A DNA stretch of 6,516 nt from Chloroflexota bacterium. GTDB taxonomy: Bacteria > Chloroflexota > UBA6077. The notes below the pieces were generated by a model. That model saw nothing but the letters and a program-made list of their open reading frames with translations, was not told the origin of the DNA and searched no databases. Both the position numbers and the translations under genes were made by a program. The stretch spans positions 1 through 6,516 of the forward strand of contig JAMCTB010000229.1 of assembly GCA_023380955.1 (NCBI GenBank), written 5' to 3'. Shown piece after piece: positions 1 through 4,219 of this stretch; the first letter of the stretch is position 1, and each line of letters starts with the position of its first letter.

Positions 1-24
1 CATAAGGATAGCCGATCACTTGAT

Positions 25-32
25 AAGGAGAG
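25..32 (+). promoter_or_regulatory. Ribosome binding site for the homocysteine methyltransferase
   Basis: AAGGAGAG lies 4-6 bases before the GTG at 37. It decides the start, because the same frame is open to the left edge of the window with no other ATG or GTG upstream in view. The first 24 bases hold no recognisable feature. Confidence 0.8.
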
Positions 33-36
33 TGAC

Positions 37-906
37 GTGGCGCGAGATCTGTTGGCAGCCTTGGCGAAGGGTCCGCTGGTGTGCGATGGGGCCATGGGGA
101 CGATGCTGATGGCCAGCGGGGTGGAGGCGCGCTGCCCGGAGGAGATCAACCTGATCTCGCCGGAGACGGTCCGGAACGTGCATGCCGCCTACATCGCGGC
201 AGGGGCCGACGTGATAACCACCAACAGCTTCGGCGGCAGCCGGGCGAAGCTGGCCAAGGCCGACATGGCCGACCAGGTGGCCCAGGTGAACCTCGCCGCG
301 GCGCGGCTGGCGCGGGAGGTCGCCGGCGAGTCGGTGCTGGTGGCGGGGGACCTGGGGCCCCTGGGTGAGTTCCTGGAGCCGCTGGGAGAGCTGACCCACG
401 ACCAGGCGGTGGCGATCTTCCGGGAGCAGGCCGAGGCGCTGGCCGAGGGAGGCGTGGACTTCCTCCTGGTGGAGACCCAGTTCGACCTGGGCGAGGCGAA
501 GGCCGCCGTGGAGGGGGCCGCTTCCACCGGATTGCCGGTGGCCTGCACCATGACCTTCGACACCGCCGGCCGCACCATGATGGGGGTCGCGCCGTCGAAG
601 GCGTTGGTGGAGCTGCGGGCGTCTGGCGCCGTTGCGGTGGGCGCCAACTGCGGGGTTGGCCCCGGGGAAACCCTGAAGGCCATCGAGGAGATGCATCGGG
701 CCGATCCGCAGCTGTGGCTGGTGGCCCAGCCCAACGCCGGAGTACCCTCGGTGGAGGGGGGCAAGACGGTCTACGGCACCACCGCCGAGGAGATGGCCGG
801 CTTCGCCCGGGGCTTCCTGGCGGCCGGGGTGCGGCTGATCGGCTCCTGCTGCGGCAGCTCGCCCGACTACACCGAGGCTATCGTTCGAGCCGTGAGGGGT
901 GGCTGA
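37..906 (+). CDS. Free-standing homocysteine S-methyltransferase (MetH N-terminal-type domain)
   Basis: Predicted to transfer a methyl group to homocysteine, giving methionine in the cytoplasm. The 289-residue product is a single (beta/alpha)8 Zn-dependent methyltransferase domain. It opens with the family signature DGAMGT (residues 17-22), then EEINL (35-39) and TTNSFG (61-66). The three Zn/thiol-binding cysteines are present: C205 in GANCG and C271-C272 in GSCCG near the C-terminus. Overall it resembles the first domain of cobalamin-dependent methionine synthase. The folate, cobalamin and activation domains are absent, so it either uses another methyl donor such as S-methylmethionine or SAM, or works with separately encoded MetH-like domains. 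The GTG start is supported by the Shine-Dalgarno site and by where family homology begins, although the frame stays open to the left edge. Its stop overlaps the ATG of the E1-like gene (TGATG), so the two are probably co-translated. The protein ends in RAVRGG, discussed as a finding. The domain call is secure; the methyl donor is not known. Confidence 0.9.
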   Translation: MARDLLAALAKGPLVCDGAMGTMLMASGVEARCPEEINLISPETVRNVHAAYIAAGADVITTNSFGGSRAKLAKADMADQVAQVNLAAARLAREVAGESVLVAGDLGPLGEFLEPLGELTHDQAVAIFREQAEALAEGGVDFLLVETQFDLGEAKAAVEGAASTGLPVACTMTFDTAGRTMMGVAPSKALVELRASGAVAVGANCGVGPGETLKAIEEMHRADPQLWLVAQPNAGVPSVEGGKTVYGTTAEEMAGFARGFLAAGVRLIGSCCGSSPDYTEAIVRAVRGG

Positions 907-1934
907 TGGATAAAGAGCTGGAGAGGTACTCGCGCCAGACCCTGTTCCCCGGCATCGGCGAGGAGGGGCAGAGGAAGCTGCGAGCCTCCAAGGTGCTGCT
1001 GGTGGGCTGCGGCGCCCTCGGCAGCAACATCGCCAATACGATGACCCGGGCCGGGGTGGGCCGCCTCACCCTGGTGGACCGGGACTTCGTGGAGCTGAAC
1101 AACCTTCAGCGCCAGGTGATGTTCGACGAAGAGGACGTGGCGCGGAGCCTGCCCAAGGCGGTGGCCGCCGCGGAGAAGCTGCGGAAGATCAACTCCCAGG
1201 TGGAGGTGGTGCCCCTGGTGGCCGACGTCAACCCGGGCAACATCGAGCAGCTGGTGCGCGAGGCCGATCTGGTGCTGGACGGCACCGACAACTTCGAGAC
1301 CCGCTACCTGATCAACGACGCCTGCGTCGAGCTGGGCAAGCCGTGGGTCTACGGCGGGGTGCTGGCCAGCTACGGGGTCACCATGACCATCGTGCCCCAC
1401 GACACCCCCTGCCTCCGCTGCATCTTCCCTGAGAGCCCCCCGCCGGGTACCACACCCACCTGCGACACCGCCGGGGTGCTGGCCAGCATCGCCGCCGTGG
1501 TGGCGAATCTACAGTCGGCCGAGGCGATCAAGCTGCTGGTGGGAGCCATGGACCGGATCAACCGGGGCATGCTCTGGATTGACCTCTGGGAGAACAGCTA
1601 CGAGCGGCTGCTGGCGGGCCAGGCCGCCGCGGACTGCCCCTGCTGCGTCCAGGGCAACTACGAGTTCCTGGAGGCCCGTGAGGGAACCCACACCACCTCC
1701 ATGTGCGGCCGGGGGGCGATCCAGGTGAGCGTGCGGGGCGGGGCCAAGATCTCCTTCCCCGAGCTGGCCGCGCGGCTCCGGGGCGCCGGCAAGGTGCAGT
1801 TCAACGAGCATATGCTGCGCTTCCAGGTGGACCAGTACGAGCTGGTGGTCTTCCCCGACGCCCGCACCCTGGTGAGGGGGACCACCGACGAGTCCATGGC
1901 TCGCACCCTGTTCGCCCGGTACGTGGGGGCGTAG
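906..1934 (+). CDS. E1-like adenylyltransferase, MoeB/ThiF/HesA family
   Basis: Family members use ATP to adenylate the C-terminal glycine of a ubiquitin-like sulfur carrier (MoaD, ThiS or CysO type), which is then converted to a thiocarboxylate. The 342-residue product has the nucleotide loop GCGALGS (34-40), the VDRD motif (57-60), NLQRQ (66-70), the K84 region, and DGTDNF (125-130). Paired zinc-knuckle cysteines are CLRC (169-172) and CPCC (244-247). The candidate catalytic cysteine is C186 in TCDTAGV. After the zinc site there is a tail of about 95 residues with a conserved-looking CGRGAIQV segment (C267) and an alpha/beta region ending in ARYVGA. No rhodanese domain is present, unlike MoeZ or MOCS3. 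The ATG at 906 overlaps the preceding TGA and follows GAGGGGTG (894-901). A much longer in-frame reading from 714 is only the alternate frame of the upstream gene. The partner carrier is not in the window, so a role in cysteine, molybdopterin or thiamine synthesis rests on context. The nearby JAMM protease and cysteine synthase favour cysteine or homocysteine synthesis. Confidence 0.92.
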   Translation: MDKELERYSRQTLFPGIGEEGQRKLRASKVLLVGCGALGSNIANTMTRAGVGRLTLVDRDFVELNNLQRQVMFDEEDVARSLPKAVAAAEKLRKINSQVEVVPLVADVNPGNIEQLVREADLVLDGTDNFETRYLINDACVELGKPWVYGGVLASYGVTMTIVPHDTPCLRCIFPESPPPGTTPTCDTAGVLASIAAVVANLQSAEAIKLLVGAMDRINRGMLWIDLWENSYERLLAGQAAADCPCCVQGNYEFLEAREGTHTTSMCGRGAIQVSVRGGAKISFPELAARLRGAGKVQFNEHMLRFQVDQYELVVFPDARTLVRGTTDESMARTLFARYVGA

Positions 1935-1953
1935 GGGGCCATCCACCTCACCC

Positions 1954-1987
1954 AAGCCCTCTCCCACAGGGAGAGGGCTTTTTCTTT
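1954..1987 (+). terminator. Intrinsic terminator after the methyltransferase/E1 unit
   Basis: A perfect 12-bp stem (1954-1965 with 1969-1980) closes on the three-base loop ACA and runs into TTTCTTT. It starts 19 bases after the E1 stop codon and ends six bases before the next -35 box, insulating the two operons. The stem core CCCTCTCCC/GGGAGAGGG resembles a widespread class of dispersed bacterial palindromes. Confidence 0.9.
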
Positions 1988-1993
1988 GCCCTG

Positions 1994-2021
1994 TTGACAA
2001 CTCGCCGCGTCGCGCTATAAT
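1994..2021 (+). promoter_or_regulatory. Consensus sigma-70-type promoter of the regulator-JAMM-cysK operon
   Basis: The -35 box TTGACA (1994-1999) and the -10 box TATAAT (2016-2021) both match consensus at all six positions, with a 16-bp spacer. Transcription would start near 2028, leaving a leader of about 54 bases before the GTG at 2082. So strong a promoter before a regulator gene suggests that it is normally held down by a repressor. Confidence 0.9.
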
Positions 2022-2032
2022 GTTCCCATGTT

Positions 2033-2063
2033 GTTGACTTAGACTGTCGGAATACTCGGGTAT
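2033..2063 (+). promoter_or_regulatory. Putative IscR-type (Rrf2) operator in the leader
   Basis: The dyad TTGAC-N7-GTCGG (2034-2038 and 2046-2050) fits the core of the enteric IscR type 1 site, YYGAC-N7-GTCRR, with exact spacing. Just downstream, ACTCGGGTAT (2054-2063) matches 9 of 10 positions of the right half of the published type 1 consensus (AGTCRRSTAT), but its own left half is poor. The sites lie about 5 to 35 bases after the predicted transcription start, where a bound regulator would block initiation or promoter escape. Self-repression by the Rrf2 protein encoded next is the natural reading; binding itself is inference. Confidence 0.6.
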
Positions 2064-2069
2064 CTAATC

Positions 2070-2076
2070 AGGAGGG
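2070..2076 (+). promoter_or_regulatory. Ribosome binding site of the Rrf2 gene
   Basis: AGGAGGG sits five bases before the GTG at 2082 and supports this start. It lies just downstream of the candidate operator. Confidence 0.85.
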
Positions 2077-2081
2077 CAACG

Positions 2082-2519
2082 GTGCGAATCTCGATGAAGA
2101 GCGACTACGCCTTGCGGGCCATGATGGAGCTGGCTGCCGCCTACGGTAACCGGTCCCTTCAGACCAGCGAGATCGCGGCGCGCCGCGCCATCCCCGAATC
2201 CTACCTGGAGCAGCTGCTCACGACCCTGCGCAAGGCCGGCTTCGTCGCCAGCTCGCGGGGCCCCCAGGGGGGGCACAGCCTGGCCCTCCACCCATCTCAG
2301 GTGACGGCGGGTGACGTGGTCAAGGCCTTGGACGGGCCGGTGATCGTCTTGGACTGTCTGGACAGCTCCGATGCCTGCCAGCATTCCAACCCCTGTGTAC
2401 TGCGGGAGCTATGGTTGGAGGTGCGGGGCGCCGTGGAGGGAACCCTGGACCGGATCACCATCGAGGAGCTGTCTTCCCGCCAGGCGGTGGCAGACGGTGG
2501 GCTCATGTACCACATCTAG
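2082..2519 (+). CDS. Rrf2-family transcriptional regulator, IscR-like with Fe-S-type cysteines
   Basis: A 145-residue Rrf2 regulator. The N-terminal winged helix-turn-helix is clear: MKSDYALRAMMELA (5-18), the recognition region IPESYLEQLLTTLRKAG (37-53) and the wing RGPQGGHSL (59-67). E43 sits at the same position as E43 of E. coli IscR, the residue that contributes to DNA-site discrimination there. Three cysteines, C92, C99 and C105, match the region of the [2Fe-2S] ligands of IscR (C92, C98, C104), with one extra residue in the first gap. This argues for cluster binding and against CymR, which senses cysteine through a partner enzyme and lacks such cysteines. It is the first gene of the operon with the JAMM protease and cysK, and an IscR-like dyad lies in its own leader. 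The likely role is to couple cysteine synthesis to Fe-S demand, with autoregulation. Family assignment is secure; the cluster ligand set and targets are inferred. Confidence 0.92.
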   Translation: MRISMKSDYALRAMMELAAAYGNRSLQTSEIAARRAIPESYLEQLLTTLRKAGFVASSRGPQGGHSLALHPSQVTAGDVVKALDGPVIVLDCLDSSDACQHSNPCVLRELWLEVRGAVEGTLDRITIEELSSRQAVADGGLMYHI

Positions 2520-2624
2520 GGGCTGGGCGGCGGTCGGGTGGCGTGGGACCTGCAACTGTCCTCACCAAAAGCACCCGGCCGGAGCCTGCCAACGGGCTGG
2601 TCTGGCGGCTGGGCCGGAAGGGTC

Positions 2625-2630
2625 GGAGGA
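2625..2630 (+). promoter_or_regulatory. Ribosome binding site deciding the JAMM gene start
   Basis: GGAGGA is followed by tandem GTG codons at 2636 and 2639, with spacings of 5 and 8 bases. Either could be used. The site excludes the longer in-frame reading that begins inside the Rrf2 gene. Confidence 0.75.
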
Positions 2631-2635
2631 CGAAC

Positions 2636-3100
2636 GTGGTGCCTAACGAAGATAGAACCGTGCACCTGCCGGACAGCTACCTGCGCGAGATCGTGAGCCA
2701 CGCCCGAGAGGGCAAGCCCAACGAGGTGTGCGGCCTGATCGCCGGCCGCGATGGATGCCCGTTGAAGCTGTACCGAACCACCAACAACGATCCCATGCCC
2801 CGGGTTCGGTACAACGTGGAGCCCCGCGAGCTGCTGGATGCGCTGCGGGAGATCGAGGAGAACGGATGGAAGCTGCTGGCCATCTACCACTCCCACCCGG
2901 AGAGCGAGGCCTACCCGTCCGGGACGGATGTCGGACTCTCCTACTATCCCGATGCCGTCTACTTCATCGCCTCACTGGTTGACGAGCGATTGCCGGTGGT
3001 GAGGGCCTTCAGGATCGTCGACCGGCAGATAACCGAGCTGGATCTGGTCGTCGATGAGAGACTTACAGGAGGAGAAGGTTTCGATGCGGATTGCCAATAA
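2636..3100 (+). CDS. JAMM/MPN+ zinc metalloprotease, Mec-like
   Basis: A 154-residue single-domain protein with a complete JAMM zinc-protease motif: E30 in NEVCGL, then H85-S-H87-P followed by S95-G-T-D98, an exact H-x-H-x7-S-x2-D. The sequence runs closely parallel to mycobacterial Mec (Rv1334), including [14 protein letters not shown] and a FRIVD segment near the C-terminus. Mec releases cysteine from the carrier CysO after cysteine synthase has attached sulfur and alanyl parts. HcyD of Wolinella is a related enzyme that trims the carrier HcyS. The product is cytoplasmic, with no signal peptide. The start is one of two adjacent GTG codons after GGAGGA; no ATG fits the family N-terminus. The gene lies 116 bases after the Rrf2 stop with no terminator between, and its last 17 bases overlap the start of cysK, indicating coupled translation. 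Its substrate is probably a ubiquitin-like sulfur carrier, which the window does not contain. Confidence 0.9.
   Translation: MVPNEDRTVHLPDSYLREIVSHAREGKPNEVCGLIAGRDGCPLKLYRTTNNDPMPRVRYNVEPRELLDALREIEENGWKLLAIYHSHPESEAYPSGTDVGLSYYPDAVYFIASLVDERLPVVRAFRIVDRQITELDLVVDERLTGGEGFDADCQ
3067..3078 (+). promoter_or_regulatory. Ribosome binding site deciding the cysK start
   Basis: AGGAGGAGAAGG offers two overlapping Shine-Dalgarno registers, 11 and 5 bases before the ATG at 3084, and lies within the JAMM coding sequence. It rules out the in-frame ATG at 3054, which falls upstream of it and adds residues the family does not have. Confidence 0.8.
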
Positions 3101-4037
3101 CGTCACCGAGTTGATTGGAAGAACCCCTTTGGTGAGGCTGAATCGGGTGACCGAGGGGGCCGGCGCTACGGTGGTAGCGAAGCTGGAAAGCTTCAATCCC
3201 CTGTCCAGCGTGAAGGACAGGATCGGGCTCAGCATGGTCGTCGAGGCGGAGAAGCAGGGGCTGATCCAGCCCGGGAAGTCGGTGATCGTGGAGCCCACCA
3301 GCGGCAACACCGGCATCGCCCTGGCCTTCGTGGCGGCGGCCAAGGGATACCGGCTGATCCTGACTATGCCGGAGACCATGAGCGTGGAGCGGCGGCAGCT
3401 GCTGAAGGCTCTTGGGGCCGAGGTCGTGCTGACACCAGGGGCCGAGGGGATGAACGGGGCGATCCGGCGAGCCGAGGAGATCGCGGCTGAGACGCCCAAC
3501 GGCTGGGTGCCCCAGCAGTTCAAGAACCCGGCCAACCCGAAGGTCCATCGAGAGACCACGGCCGAGGAGATCTGGAACGACACCGAGGGCAGCGTGGACA
3601 TCGTGGTCGGCGGTGTGGGCACCGGCGGGACAATCACCGGCGTCGCCCAGCTGATCAAGTCCAGGAAGCCCGGGCTCAAGGCGGTGGCCGTGGAGCCCAA
3701 GGGCTCGCCGGTGCTCTCGGGCGGTGCGGCGGGTCCCCACAAGATCCAGGGCATCGGGGCCGGCTTCGTCCCCGCCGTGCTGGATCGGGAGCTGGTGGAC
3801 GAGATCATCCAGGTGGAGAACGAGGACGCTTTCGAGACCTCCCGGCGTCTGGCGCGTCAGGAGGGCATCCTGGTGGGGATCTCCTCGGGCGCCGCGACCT
3901 GGGCGGCCCTTCAACTGGCGAGGCGGCCCGAGAACGCCGGCAAGCTGATCGTGGTGATCCTGCCCGACACGGGCGAGCGCTACCTGAGCACGCCCCTGTT
4001 CCAGGAGCCCCACGCCAACGGTGCCCCCAACCTCTAG
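3084..4037 (+). CDS. cysK: Cysteine synthase (O-acetylserine sulfhydrylase), CysK type
   Basis: A PLP enzyme that makes cysteine from O-acetylserine and a sulfur donor, either sulfide or a protein thiocarboxylate. At 317 residues it has the usual CysK length. The N-terminus [15 protein letters not shown] is typical. K44 in SSVKDR is the Schiff-base lysine, the substrate loop is TSGNTG (72-77), the phosphate-binding glycine loop is GVGTGGT (177-183), S267 sits in GISSG near the pyridine nitrogen, and PDTGERY (294-300) closes the fold. The segment [14 protein letters not shown] is of CysK type rather than the mycobacterial CysM type, which suggests O-acetylserine instead of O-phosphoserine as acceptor. 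The start overlaps the JAMM gene by 17 bases. This is the last gene of the operon and is followed by a strong terminator. The neighbouring JAMM protease hints that it may take sulfur from a carrier protein; the sequence alone cannot tell this from use of free sulfide. Confidence 0.95.
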   Translation: MRIANNVTELIGRTPLVRLNRVTEGAGATVVAKLESFNPLSSVKDRIGLSMVVEAEKQGLIQPGKSVIVEPTSGNTGIALAFVAAAKGYRLILTMPETMSVERRQLLKALGAEVVLTPGAEGMNGAIRRAEEIAAETPNGWVPQQFKNPANPKVHRETTAEEIWNDTEGSVDIVVGGVGTGGTITGVAQLIKSRKPGLKAVAVEPKGSPVLSGGAAGPHKIQGIGAGFVPAVLDRELVDEIIQVENEDAFETSRRLARQEGILVGISSGAATWAALQLARRPENAGKLIVVILPDTGERYLSTPLFQEPHANGAPNL

Positions 4038-4050
4038 GCCTCCCCCTACC

Positions 4051-4086
4051 GGGGTCGGACGGCGCTTCGCCGTCCGGCCCCTTTTT
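4051..4086 (+). terminator. Intrinsic terminator after cysK
   Basis: A 14-bp stem (4051-4064 with 4068-4081, one G-T pair) closes on the loop CTT and is followed by TTTTT (4082-4086). It begins 13 bases after the cysK stop. Readthrough into the helicase gene should be low, so that gene needs its own promoter. Confidence 0.92.
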
Positions 4087-4137
4087 GCGTGCCCCGGCGT
4101 AGGCGCCGACCTGAAGGTACATCACCTGCTATAAGGC

Positions 4138-4166
4138 TTGATCATCCGCACGCGATCGCGTAGGAT
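4138..4166 (+). promoter_or_regulatory. Putative promoter of the helicase gene with a palindrome in its spacer
   Basis: TTGATC (4138-4143) and TAGGAT (4161-4166) each match 4 of 6 consensus bases and are separated by exactly 17 bp. The palindrome ACGCGATCGCGT occupies most of the spacer and touches the first base of the -10 box. A repressor bound there would exclude RNA polymerase. Transcription would start near 4173. The boxes are weak matches, so this is a candidate only. Confidence 0.45.
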
Positions 4167-4205
4167 GGCCGCGTGCACATCAGGTGCGCGGTTATAGCAT
4201 GGGTT

Positions 4206-4212
4206 GAAGGGG
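4206..4212 (+). promoter_or_regulatory. Ribosome binding site of the helicase gene
   Basis: GAAGGGG lies seven bases before the ATG at 4220. An in-frame TGA at 4205-4207 prevents any earlier start, and no other start codon falls between, so the start is well fixed. Confidence 0.75.
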
Positions 4213-4219
4213 TGTCCGG

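Larger units (their letters stand above)
4087..4219 (+). other. Palindrome-rich control region upstream of the helicase gene
   Basis: This 133-base stretch has no credible gene on either strand. It contains CGGCG-N4-CGCCG (4095-4108), an 8-bp inverted repeat TGCTATAA (4127-4134) / TTATAGCA (4192-4199), GCACGCG (4148-4154) / CGCGTGC (4170-4176), the perfect 12-bp palindrome ACGCGATCGCGT (4150-4161) and GTGCAC (4173-4178). The density of dyads suggests operator sites for a dimeric DNA-binding protein. Confidence 0.6.

Noticed and set aside
714..905. N-terminal extension of the E1-like protein starting at 714
   Set aside because: The extension is the alternate frame of the methyltransferase gene. 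The ATG at 906 has a ribosome binding site and matches the family N-terminus (LERYSRQ).
2411..2635. N-terminal extension of the JAMM protein, and the overlapping open frame at 2371-2646
   Set aside because: Both are alternate frames of the Rrf2 gene running into the gap. The JAMM domain begins after GGAGGA and the GTG pair at 2636/2639.
2972..3808. Minus-strand open frame of 278 codons opposite cysK
   Set aside because: Serine- and proline-rich shadow of a well-identified gene, with no family resemblance.
4151..4159. GCGATCGC, the core of the cyanobacterial HIP1 repeat
   Set aside because: It occurs here once, inside a longer palindrome. A single copy in a GC-rich window is not evidence for a cyanobacterium.
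4119..4186. Apparent hairpin between CACCTG (4123-4128) and CAGGTG (4181-4186)
   Set aside because: It crosses the TGCTATAA/TTATAGCA repeat instead of nesting with it, so the two cannot form one coherent stem. Six base pairs over this distance are weak on their own.
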